From JAEUSI01 sp036782915 (lineage in GTDB: Bacteria > Bacteroidota > Ignavibacteria > Tepidaquicellales > Tepidaquicellaceae), in NCBI GenBank assembly GCA_036782915.1, contig DAIPYE010000091.1, forward strand, positions 1 to 13,082: 13,082 bases of DNA, given 5' to 3'. Below the pieces are notes generated by a model. That model saw only the letters and a program-made list of their open reading frames with translations, did not search any database and was not told the origin of the DNA. Positions 7,160-13,082 of the stretch are shown piece after piece (position 1 is the first letter of the stretch; each line of letters opens with the position of its first letter). The position numbers and the translations under genes are program-made.

Positions 7160-8512
7160 ATGTTAGACGATTTAACCAATAAGCTTGAAGGCGTACTTAA
7201 AAAAATACGCGGACAGGGCAAAATCACTGAGTCAAATATTGAAGATTCTCTCCGGGAAATCAGAAGAGTTCTTTTTGATGCTGACGTAAATTATAAAGTT
7301 GTAACGAAATTTATCAATGATGTTAAGGAAAGATCAATTGGCCAGAATGTACTTACCAGCATAACCCCGGGTCAGTTAATTGTAAAAGTTATAAATGACG
7401 AACTTGTAAAACTGATGGGTTCTGAAAAAGCTGAAATTAAATTTTCAGACAGAATTCCTTCAATAATAATGCTTGTCGGGCTACAGGGATCAGGAAAAAC
7501 AACATTTGCGGCAAAACTGGCTAAATATTTAAAATCAAAAGGAAGAAATCCGTTGCTTGCTGCTTGTGACGTTTACAGACCCGCAGCAATTGAGCAGTTA
7601 AAAATTTTAGGAAAGCAGATCAGTATTCCTGTATATTCTGACCTTGAGGAAAAAGACCCGCTTAAAATTTCTAAAGCTGCGATCGAACATGCACGACTGA
7701 ATGCAAGAGATACACTGATAATCGATACTGCCGGAAGACTTGCAATAGATGAAGAAATGATGAATGAAGTTTCCGGGATCAGCAATGAATTAAAACCGGA
7801 AGAGATATTGTTTGTAGTAGATTCGATGACGGGGCAAGACGCGGTAAACACTGCAAAAGCTTTCCATGACAGATTAAATTATGACGGTGTTGTTTTAACT
7901 AAATTAGACGGTGATACAAGAGGCGGTGCTGCATTATCTATCAAAGCAGTTGTAAATGTGCCGATAAAATTTTCAGGGATAGGTGAGAAATTAGATGCAC
8001 TGGAGCAGTTTTATCCGGACAGAATGGCATCAAGGATCCTTGGAATGGGTGATATTATTTCATTTGTAGAAAAAGCGCAGACTGAATTTGATATTTCTGA
8101 AAGCAGTAAAATAGAAGAAAATTTCAGAAAGAATAAATTTGATTTTGATGATTTTCTTACATATTTAAATCAGATAAAAAAAATGGGATCATTATCGGGT
8201 TTGCTATCAATGATACCAGGCGCGAATAAAATGTTAAAGAATCAGGAAGTAGATGAATCCGTATTGTCAAAGATAGAATCAGTAATATTATCAATGACAA
8301 AAAAGGAAAGAGCTAATCCGAATATACTGAACGGAACAAGAAGAAGAAGAGTAGCAGACGGAAGCGGAAATTCAATTCAGCAGGTTAACAGAGTTATTAA
8401 GCAATTTGAAGACATGCAGAAAATGATGAAACAATTCAGCAGAGATAAAGGCAGAGGTCTGATGAAAAAAATGAAACTCACACCTGATATGATGAAAGAT
8501 TTTAAAATGTAA
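7160..8512 (+). CDS. ffh: Signal recognition particle protein Ffh (SRP54)
   Basis: The GTPase of the signal recognition particle. It binds 4.5S RNA and hydrophobic signal sequences on ribosomes and delivers them to the receptor FtsY at the membrane. All three domains are present in 450 residues: the N helical bundle (1-95), the G domain (100-295) and the methionine-rich M domain (about 320-450). G motifs are the P-loop GLQGSGKT (107-114), DVYRPAA (137-143), DTAGR (189-193) and TKLDGD (247-252). The M domain has LSGLLSMIPG (345-354), the RNA-binding TRRRRVADGSG region (393-403) and a Met-rich C-terminus (MQKMMK, LMKKMK). The start ATG gives the standard N-terminus MLDDLTNKLE. It is first in the ribosomal operon; 67 bp separates it from rpsP. 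Confidence 0.97.
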   Translation: MLDDLTNKLEGVLKKIRGQGKITESNIEDSLREIRRVLFDADVNYKVVTKFINDVKERSIGQNVLTSITPGQLIVKVINDELVKLMGSEKAEIKFSDRIPSIIMLVGLQGSGKTTFAAKLAKYLKSKGRNPLLAACDVYRPAAIEQLKILGKQISIPVYSDLEEKDPLKISKAAIEHARLNARDTLIIDTAGRLAIDEEMMNEVSGISNELKPEEILFVVDSMTGQDAVNTAKAFHDRLNYDGVVLTKLDGDTRGGAALSIKAVVNVPIKFSGIGEKLDALEQFYPDRMASRILGMGDIISFVEKAQTEFDISESSKIEENFRKNKFDFDDFLTYLNQIKKMGSLSGLLSMIPGANKMLKNQEVDESVLSKIESVILSMTKKERANPNILNGTRRRRVADGSGNSIQQVNRVIKQFEDMQKMMKQFSRDKGRGLMKKMKLTPDMMKDFKM

Positions 8513-8560
8513 AAAATTATCCGAACAAATAAAAAAACATTAAAAAATAATTTAATAAAA

Positions 8561-8582
8561 AAGGAGCAATAAAAAAAAATTG
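8561..8582 (+). promoter_or_regulatory. Ribosome binding site and TTG start of rpsP with unusually long spacing
   Basis: A strong AAGGAG (8561-8566) precedes the TTG start (8580-8582) by 13 bases, of which the last nine are an uninterrupted A tract (8571-8579). Five to nine bases is usual. S16 protein conventionally starts MVKIRLKR, so TTG is the start despite the spacing; no ATG is in frame upstream. Confidence 0.7.
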
Positions 8583-9137
8583 GTAAAAATAAGATTAAAA
8601 AGAATGGGAAAGAGACATTATCCTGTTTATAAAATAGTAGCAGCAGATTCCCGTTTCCCAAGAGACGGAAGATTCATCGAAGCATTAGGAACATATAATC
8701 CAAACATGGATCCTATGGAAGTTACAATCAAAGAGCCGAGAATTTTGTACTGGCTGAAAGTCGGCGCACAGCCAACAGATACGGTAAGAAATCTTTTGAA
8801 AAAAGAAGGTGTAATGCTTAAATTTCAACTGGAAAAGAAAGGTAGTGATTCAGAATCAATCGAGACTTCAGTTAAGAAGTTTTTATCTGAAAGAGAATCA
8901 AAATTAAATGTTTCCAGAGAGAAAAAAGCCAGAAGGAAATTAGCTAAAAAGACGCTAAAGAATGCTCCGAAAGATGGAGAAGCAGTTAAACCTACGGAAG
9001 AAAAGACAGAGGAAGTAAAAGCTGCTGCAGAACCAGTCATAGAGGAAGTAAAAGCTCCGACAGAGACAGTAACTGAAATTCCTGCAGAAGTTGTAAAAGA
9101 AGTTTCAGCTGAAACAGAGATCAAACCTGAAGCTTAA
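8580..9137 (+). CDS. rpsP: 30S ribosomal protein S16 with long acidic C-terminal tail
   Basis: S16 binds 16S rRNA and is needed for 30S assembly. The conserved domain occupies residues 1 to about 82, with MVKIRLKRMGKRHYPVYKIV at the N-terminus, DSRFPRDGRFIEALGTYNP (23-41) and GAQPTDTVRNLL (62-73). Residues about 85-185 are an extension that doubles the roughly 80-90 residues of E. coli S16. It starts with a basic stretch (EKKARRKLAKK, 114-124) and ends in a Glu/Val/Ala/Pro-rich tail with imperfect repeats of the type EEVKA (144-148, 155-159). Long S16 proteins are, to my knowledge, typical of Bacteroidota and relatives. The start is TTG. The gene lies between ffh and khpA in the ribosomal operon. 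Confidence 0.96.
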   Translation: MVKIRLKRMGKRHYPVYKIVAADSRFPRDGRFIEALGTYNPNMDPMEVTIKEPRILYWLKVGAQPTDTVRNLLKKEGVMLKFQLEKKGSDSESIETSVKKFLSERESKLNVSREKKARRKLAKKTLKNAPKDGEAVKPTEEKTEEVKAAAEPVIEEVKAPTETVTEIPAEVVKEVSAETEIKPEA

Positions 9138-9234
9138 AAATAAATTATAACTGATACAGAAAAACCAGTTAAAGTGTAAAAATTTTTAGTAATACAATAT
9201 CTATAATTCCAAATTTAATTAAGGAGAAACTAAA

Positions 9235-9489
9235 ATGAAGGAATTTCTTGAATTCATTGCTAAAAACCTGGTCGATAAACCGGAAGCTGTTTCGGTAAAG
9301 GAAATAATTGAGGATGAGAATAGAATAAAGTTTATACTTGAAGTTGATGATGCTGAAACCGGTAAAATAATCGGTAAAACCGGAAAAACAGCTAAATCAA
9401 TTAGAACTCTTCTTTCAGCAGTAGCTGCAAAACAAGGAAAAAGGGTTACAATGGAAATACCTGATAAGAAAAATAAAGAAACTCAATAA
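9235..9489 (+). CDS. khpA: KH-domain RNA-binding protein KhpA (YlqC family)
   Basis: An 84-residue protein made of a single type II KH domain. The RNA-binding loop GKIIGKTGKTAKSIR (43-57) carries the GxxG signature as GKTG, followed by the helix and strand RTLLSAVAAKQGKRVTMEI. Family members bind RNA, and in Gram-positive bacteria KhpA partners with KhpB/Jag and affects cell division and small-RNA function; the role here is inferred. The start is well supported by AAGGAG (9221-9226) eight bases before the ATG. Its position between rpsP and rimM is the classic conserved one. It is 97 bp after rpsP, with no convincing internal promoter or terminator seen in that gap. Confidence 0.93.
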   Translation: MKEFLEFIAKNLVDKPEAVSVKEIIEDENRIKFILEVDDAETGKIIGKTGKTAKSIRTLLSAVAAKQGKRVTMEIPDKKNKETQ

Positions 9490-9495
9490 GTAATA

Positions 9496-10038
9496 TTGCC
9501 GGAATTTAACAATTTTATTGCAGTCGGGAAGATAGTCAAACCTATTGGAATTAAAGGAAATTTGAAAGTTATATACCTTACTGATTTTCCGGATCGGTTT
9601 CAAAATCTTGAAAAGGTGTTTTTGTATAATGAAGATAAAAAGGAATTTTCCCAGAATAATTCAGATAATGATTTTTCATTTTCAATTTCATGGCAAAAAG
9701 CTTTTGACAGGTATCTGAATATAAAGTTTGAAGGATTTGACAATATCAATGACTCTTTACCATTAGTGAATCTGTTGGTTATGATAGATGAAAAAGACAG
9801 AGTCGAAATAAAAGAAGGTGAATTTTATTTTTATGAATTAGTGGGAATGGATGTATATGATAAGAATAGATTAATAGGTAAGGTCAAATCAGTTGTTAAT
9901 TACGGAAGCGGCGATTTGTTTAATGTGCAGACAGATGAAAAGGAAATACTTATTCCATTCCGGAGTGAGTTTGTTTTGAATATTGATGCAGTTAATAAAA
10001 GAATAGATACAGATCTGATTGACGGTTTTTTAGATTAA
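9496..10038 (+). CDS. rimM: Ribosome maturation factor RimM
   Basis: A 30S maturation factor that acts on the head of the small subunit near S19 and 16S rRNA helices. The 180 residues contain the N-terminal RimM beta-barrel (about 5-98) opening with VGKIVKPIGIKGNLKV (10-25), and the PRC-barrel domain (about 108-180) with EFYFYELVGMDVYD, YGSGDLF (136-142) and LIPFRSEFV (152-160). The N-domain is more divergent than the C-domain, with an Asn/Ser/Asp-rich loop at about 52-61. The start is TTG, six bases after the khpA stop, without its own Shine-Dalgarno, so translational coupling to khpA is likely. It sits directly upstream of trmD, as in many bacteria. Confidence 0.93.
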   Translation: MPEFNNFIAVGKIVKPIGIKGNLKVIYLTDFPDRFQNLEKVFLYNEDKKEFSQNNSDNDFSFSISWQKAFDRYLNIKFEGFDNINDSLPLVNLLVMIDEKDRVEIKEGEFYFYELVGMDVYDKNRLIGKVKSVVNYGSGDLFNVQTDEKEILIPFRSEFVLNIDAVNKRIDTDLIDGFLD

Positions 10039-10062
10039 CATTGTATTTGAAAATTTGATAAT

Positions 10063-10740
10063 ATGAGATTTGACATTATAAGTGCTAATCCAAAAATACT
10101 TGATAGTTCGTTTAATTCCGGGTTAATCTCAAGAGCTGTAAATAAAGGAATAATTGAGATTCATATTCATAATCTCAGAGATTATGCAAAAGGCAGGCAT
10201 AAGCAGATCGATGATATTCCTTATGGCGGCGGAACAGGAATGATTTTAAAACCTGAGCCGGTTTTTGAATGTGTGAAGAAGCTGAAAGAAAAACATGAGT
10301 ATGATGAAGTGATATATTTTTCTCCGCAGGGAATCAAACTGAATCAGAAAAATTTAAATGACAGTTCTTTAAAAAATAATCTGATTTTGATTTGCGGTTA
10401 TTATAAAGGAATCGACGAGAGAATAATAAAGAAACTTGTTACAAAGGAAGTATCAATTGGAGATTATGTATTATCATGCGGGGATATAGCAGCATTTGTA
10501 TTTATAGATGCAATATCCAGATTAATACCGGGAGTTCTCGGAGACGGTGAATCGGCAATCACTGATTCATTTCAGGTTGACACAGGTTTTGATCATCCTC
10601 AGTACACCAGGCCGGAAAATTATAAGCGTATGAAGGTTCCGAAAGTATTATTATCCGGAAATCACAAAGAAATAAAAAAATGGAGAGAGAATAAAGCTTT
10701 GTCGAAATATAAAAAAATTTTAAAAACAAATAAGAATTAA
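10063..10740 (+). CDS. trmD: tRNA (guanine-N1)-methyltransferase TrmD
   Basis: This SPOUT-class enzyme transfers methyl from S-adenosylmethionine to N1 of G37 in tRNAs with G at position 36, preventing +1 frameshifts. The 225 residues contain PYGGGTGMIL (53-62), the cofactor loop CGYYKGIDERI (111-121), the trefoil-knot segment SIGDYVLSCGDIAA (131-144), Arg153 in SRLIPGVLG, and Asp168 in ITDSF, the predicted general base. The C-terminal tRNA-binding part has HPQYTRPENY (178-187) and LSGNHKEIKKWR (197-208). Two deviations stand out: the knot normally reads GDYVLSGGE, but here it is SCGD (Gly to Cys139, Glu to Asp141). The YKGID form (for YEGID) fits Bacteroidota-type enzymes. The ATG has no Shine-Dalgarno and lies 24 bp after rimM. 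Confidence 0.95.
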   Translation: MRFDIISANPKILDSSFNSGLISRAVNKGIIEIHIHNLRDYAKGRHKQIDDIPYGGGTGMILKPEPVFECVKKLKEKHEYDEVIYFSPQGIKLNQKNLNDSSLKNNLILICGYYKGIDERIIKKLVTKEVSIGDYVLSCGDIAAFVFIDAISRLIPGVLGDGESAITDSFQVDTGFDHPQYTRPENYKRMKVPKVLLSGNHKEIKKWRENKALSKYKKILKTNKN

Positions 10741-10765
10741 AAAACAGGATTAAGGAAAAATCATC

Positions 10766-11212
10766 ATGGATAAAAAAATTAATTTAGTTACAGCAGGTCA
10801 GATCAGAAATGATATACCGGAGTTTCATATCGGAGATACCATTTCAATTTCAGTAAACGTAATTGAAGGCGACAAGGAAAGAATTCAGATCTTCAAAGGA
10901 ATTGTAATGGGAATAAAAGGAGGCGGAATCAGTAAAACATTCAGAGTGAGAAAAATTTCAAACGGAGTCGGTGTAGAAAGGATTTTTCCCATAAATTCAC
11001 CAAGAATTGCTAAGCTTGAAGTTCTGAAAAGCGGAAGTGTCAGAAGAGCTAAACTTTATTATCTGAGAGGTTTGACAGGTAAAGCTGCCACCAAGATAAA
11101 GGAAAAGAAGAAAATAGGTAAATTGTCAGAATCTCTTATCCCTGAGAAGGAAATTTCAGTTCCGGAAATATCCAAACCGGAGGAAACAGTTAAAGAAGAA
11201 TTAGTTTCGTAA
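10766..11212 (+). CDS. rplS: 50S ribosomal protein L19 with acidic C-terminal tail
   Basis: L19 lies at the 30S-50S interface and helps form an intersubunit bridge. The 148 residues include the conserved core (1 to about 114): FHIGDTISISV (20-30), RIQIFKGIVMG (39-49), RKISNGVGVERIFPINSPRI (62-81) and RRAKLYYLRG (93-102). Residues about 120-148 are a Glu/Pro/Ser/Val-rich tail ending EELVS, longer than in E. coli L19 (about 115 residues) and similar in composition to the tail of S16 in the same operon. AAGGA (10752-10756) lies nine bases before the ATG, supporting the start. It is last in the operon and is followed by a strong terminator. Confidence 0.96.
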   Translation: MDKKINLVTAGQIRNDIPEFHIGDTISISVNVIEGDKERIQIFKGIVMGIKGGGISKTFRVRKISNGVGVERIFPINSPRIAKLEVLKSGSVRRAKLYYLRGLTGKAATKIKEKKKIGKLSESLIPEKEISVPEISKPEETVKEELVS

Positions 11213-11239
11213 TATTTTAGAGAAAATTATTTTAAACTG

Positions 11240-11271
11240 ACCGTCAATAATTTCATTGACGGTTTTTTTTT
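11240..11271 (+). terminator. Intrinsic terminator closing the ffh-rplS operon
   Basis: ACCGTCAAT (11240-11248) and ATTGACGGT (11255-11263) form a perfect 9-bp stem with a six-base loop, followed by nine T's (11263-11271). It lies 28 bases after the rplS stop. A possible TTG start for the next gene (11270) falls inside the T tract, which argues for the ATG at 11285 instead. Confidence 0.93.
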
Positions 11272-11284
11272 GAATAAAAATACT

Positions 11285-11908
11285 ATGGAAAATAAAAAAG
11301 TCTTTGTTTCAATTGCCGGGAACATTGGTTCAGGTAAATCCTCATTAACCAACCTGATTTCAGAAGAGTTTAACTGGAAACCTTATTATGAGAAAGTAAA
11401 TAATAATCCATATTTAAAAGACTTTTACTCGGATATGAACAGATGGTCGTTTAATCTGCAGGTATATTTTTTATCGCACAGATTTAAAACTCATACTGAA
11501 ATTATTAAACTAAGATCTTCAGTAATTCAGGACAGAAGCATTTATGAAGATGCAGAAATATTTGCTAAAAATCTTTTTATTCTCGGTAAAATGAATAAGA
11601 GAGATTATAATAATTACAGAAAACTTTTCAAAGAAATGACATCTTTTCTTCAGCCTCCGGATCTTCTGATTTATCTTAGAGCCGGACTAACAAAGTTAGT
11701 AAATCAGATTAAATTAAGAGGAAGAGAATTTGAAAAAGGAATAGATATAAATTACCTTGAGAAACTCAATCACAGCTATGAAAACTGGATTCAGACCTAT
11801 ACTCTTGGTAAGTGTATTATTATTGAAACAGAAAAACTTGACTTTGTTAACAATAAAAAAGATTTAGAGAAGATTATAAAAAAGATCAAAGAAAATCTGC
11901 CTACATAA
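11285..11908 (+). CDS. Deoxynucleoside kinase (dNK / dGK-dAK family)
   Basis: A 207-residue cytoplasmic nucleotide-salvage enzyme that phosphorylates deoxynucleosides to 5'-monophosphates using ATP. Seen in sequence are the P-loop GNIGSGKSS (12-20), Glu36 in YYEKV as candidate catalytic base, the QDRSIYEDAEIFA block (82-94) with the family's DRS motif that binds substrate, and an arginine-rich LID RGREFEKGI (145-153). Length fits single-domain bacterial members. Which base is preferred (A, G, C or T) cannot be told here. The ATG at 11285 (MENKKVFVSIAGNIG) is preferred over an in-frame TTG at 11270, which would lie in the upstream terminator. No Shine-Dalgarno is seen. In Bacteroidota such kinases are often near folate (folK) genes, which are absent here. 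Confidence 0.88.
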   Translation: MENKKVFVSIAGNIGSGKSSLTNLISEEFNWKPYYEKVNNNPYLKDFYSDMNRWSFNLQVYFLSHRFKTHTEIIKLRSSVIQDRSIYEDAEIFAKNLFILGKMNKRDYNNYRKLFKEMTSFLQPPDLLIYLRAGLTKLVNQIKLRGREFEKGIDINYLEKLNHSYENWIQTYTLGKCIIIETEKLDFVNNKKDLEKIIKKIKENLPT

Positions 11909-12005
11909 CAAAAAATTCTTTTGAATTTTAAATTACATTGCCAGATTTAACACAAGTATATTCTGCCATTACTTTGAGATTTTAGAATAGTCAGGATTTT
12001 TAAAT

Positions 12006-12182
12006 TTAATCCACTTTTTGCTCATCTGTACTTTTATTTTTTTGAGTGTCGGAAGAATCTTTTTCTTCCTTAAATACCTTCCCGATAAAATTATTACTGT
12101 AAGATCCTACGGAAGTTATTACATAGATTACAACTATAACTATTACAGCTAAAATAGCTATAATCCAGATTGCAGTTTCCAT
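12006..12182 (-). CDS. Small single-pass membrane protein, unknown function
   Basis: A 58-residue open frame from ATG 12182 to TAA 12006, which I found by translating the gap between the kinase and dehydrogenase genes. It starts METAIWIIAILAV and has an uninterrupted hydrophobic segment (about 4-24) of Ile, Val, Ala and Leu, followed by a short polar part (SVGSYSNNFIGKVF) and a highly charged tail (KEEKDSSDTQKNKSTDEQKVD). This layout is what a real single-span protein would have and is unlikely from random AT-rich DNA. It lies 31 bp downstream of the dehydrogenase on the same strand and is probably co-transcribed. The initiation region has no strong Shine-Dalgarno. I do not recognise a family. 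The orientation (charged tail inside or outside) is uncertain. Confidence 0.6.
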   Translation of the reverse strand: METAIWIIAILAVIVIVVIYVITSVGSYSNNFIGKVFKEEKDSSDTQKNKSTDEQKVD

Positions 12183-12213
12183 TTATTAGTTACTCTGATT
12201 ATACTTTTATTAA

Positions 12214-13082
12214 TTATAAATTTCTTTGTCTGAACAAATTCGCATCTCTGTAAATTCTTATTCTTTTTGCATTTGCAACAGCATTGATCCTTTCTTCGGC
12301 TAATTTTCTTGAAGCTACTTCAGTCGGTACATTTTCAGATTTTGAAATATTGATAACCTTTTTTAAAATATCATAAATTCCTGAAGCCTGTTTTAAGGCT
12401 CTTTCTCTGTTATATCCTTCTAATTCATTATATACATTAATTAAACCTCCCGAATTGATCACATAATCCGGTGCATAAAGGATTCCTTTATCTTTCAGCA
12501 TTTGCCCGTGTTTTTCTTCATCACCAAGCTGATTATTCGCGGCACCGGCTATAATCTTTACTTTCAATTTCGGAATTGTATCGTCATTAATTATACCTCC
12601 CAGTGCAGCAGGAGACAAAACATCAGCTTCAGTTGTAAAAACTTCTGAATCAGAAATTATTTTTGCATTATAATCTTTAACTATGGATTTGAGCTTATCT
12701 TCAAACAGATCATTTACAAAAATAACAGCTCCGTCTTCATGCAAATATTTACAAAGATGCTTTCCTACATTTCCACCAGCACCTTGTACTATTACTTTTT
12801 TACCGCTAAGAGAATCACTTCCAAATACTTCATTGACACATGCTTTAATTCCCACGTAAGTTCCATATGCTGTTACCGGTGAAGGATCGCCGCTTCCACC
12901 GACTTCGATTGGAACTCCGGTTACATGCCTTGTTTCCATCATAATATATTCCATATCTTTTATACTTGTACCTACATCTTCAGCTGTAATATACCTGCCG
13001 GAAAGTCCTTCTACAAATCTCCCGAATGCTCTGAATAAAGCTTCAGATTTCTGTGTTCTCGAATCGCCGATAATAACAGCTT
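12214..13082 (-). CDS. Leucine dehydrogenase-family (Glu/Leu/Phe/Val) amino-acid dehydrogenase, N-terminus cut by window edge
   Basis: The frame is open to the right edge, so the Met at 12954 is internal; 288 residues are visible and the N-terminal catalytic part, with the active-site lysines, is missing. The visible part begins AVIIGDSRTQKSEALFRAFG, then RYITAEDVGTS and EYIMMETRHVTG, then the Rossmann NAD domain with VIVQGAGGNVGKHLCKYLHEDGA, an acidic FVNDLFE, PAALGGIINDDTI, IIAGAANNQL, YAPDYVINSGGLINVYNEL and GYNRERAL. The last two blocks are characteristic of leucine dehydrogenase, which reversibly deaminates branched-chain amino acids with NAD to 2-oxoacids and ammonia. The nucleotide loop has one more glycine than the usual GxGNVG. 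The enzyme should feed branched-chain amino-acid breakdown or branched fatty-acid primers. Substrate is inferred from family, not proven. Confidence 0.9.
   Translation of the reverse strand, partial: AVIIGDSRTQKSEALFRAFGRFVEGLSGRYITAEDVGTSIKDMEYIMMETRHVTGVPIEVGGSGDPSPVTAYGTYVGIKACVNEVFGSDSLSGKKVIVQGAGGNVGKHLCKYLHEDGAVIFVNDLFEDKLKSIVKDYNAKIISDSEVFTTEADVLSPAALGGIINDDTIPKLKVKIIAGAANNQLGDEEKHGQMLKDKGILYAPDYVINSGGLINVYNELEGYNRERALKQASGIYDILKKVINISKSENVPTEVASRKLAEERINAVANAKRIRIYRDANLFRQRNL

Noticed and set aside
9149..9170. A small stem AACTG/CAGTT in the rpsP-khpA gap, possible regulatory hairpin.
   Set aside because: Five base pairs with a 12-base loop is within chance expectation.
11270..11284. 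A TTG start for the deoxynucleoside kinase at 11270.
   Set aside because: It lies in the T tract of the rplS terminator. ATG 11285 immediately precedes the conserved P-loop strand.
11912..11929. A hairpin AAAATTC-TTTT-GAATTTT after the kinase gene, as a possible terminator between convergent genes.
   Set aside because: The stem is seven mostly A-T pairs with no clean T tract on either strand; it is too weak to call.

Overview
The window looks like ordinary chromosome from a low-GC (visibly AT-rich) free-living bacterium of the Bacteroidota/Ignavibacteria/Chlorobi neighbourhood. This placement is an inference. It rests on a long-tailed ribosomal protein S16, a TrmD with the 'YKGID' variant, a Bacteroidota-type deoxynucleoside kinase, a leucine dehydrogenase-family enzyme, a stand-alone bactofilin, and Shine-Dalgarno motifs on only a few genes. 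I see no mobile element, CRISPR array, tRNA or rRNA, and no sign of a defence or biosynthetic island.

Left part (1-3624, minus strand): a run of same-strand genes reads leftward: a GlcD-type FAD oxidase, a hot-dog thioesterase, nadC, a lipoprotein, and a secreted protein cut by the window edge. The last two are divergent paralogues of each other. A divergent promoter region (about 3625-3786) separates this run from a bactofilin on the plus strand. The bactofilin converges on an HtrA/DegP-type protease, and a perfect 15-bp hairpin between them can terminate both. The protease lies downstream of a gene for the C-terminal half of transketolase on the same strand.

Centre (6724-7159): this is the only long non-coding stretch. 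It separates tktC (minus) from ffh (plus). Each gene has a reasonable sigma-70-like promoter with a 17-bp spacer, and a palindrome sits just upstream of the tktC -35 box.

Right-centre (7160-11270): this is the conserved translation and protein-targeting operon ffh - rpsP - khpA - rimM - trmD - rplS, closed by a strong intrinsic terminator. Its products serve SRP targeting, 30S assembly (S16, RimM), RNA binding (KhpA), tRNA m1G37 methylation (TrmD) and the 50S subunit (L19).

Right end (11285-13082): a deoxynucleoside kinase reads rightward. Converging on it are a 58-residue single-membrane-span protein and an upstream leucine dehydrogenase-family gene that runs off the window.

Overall this is housekeeping DNA. 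The points worth a second look are the tandem secreted paralogues, the orphan transketolase half with its upstream palindrome, sequence oddities in TrmD and the leucine dehydrogenase, acidic tails on two ribosomal proteins, frequent TTG starts, and the small membrane protein. I found no convincing undescribed system.
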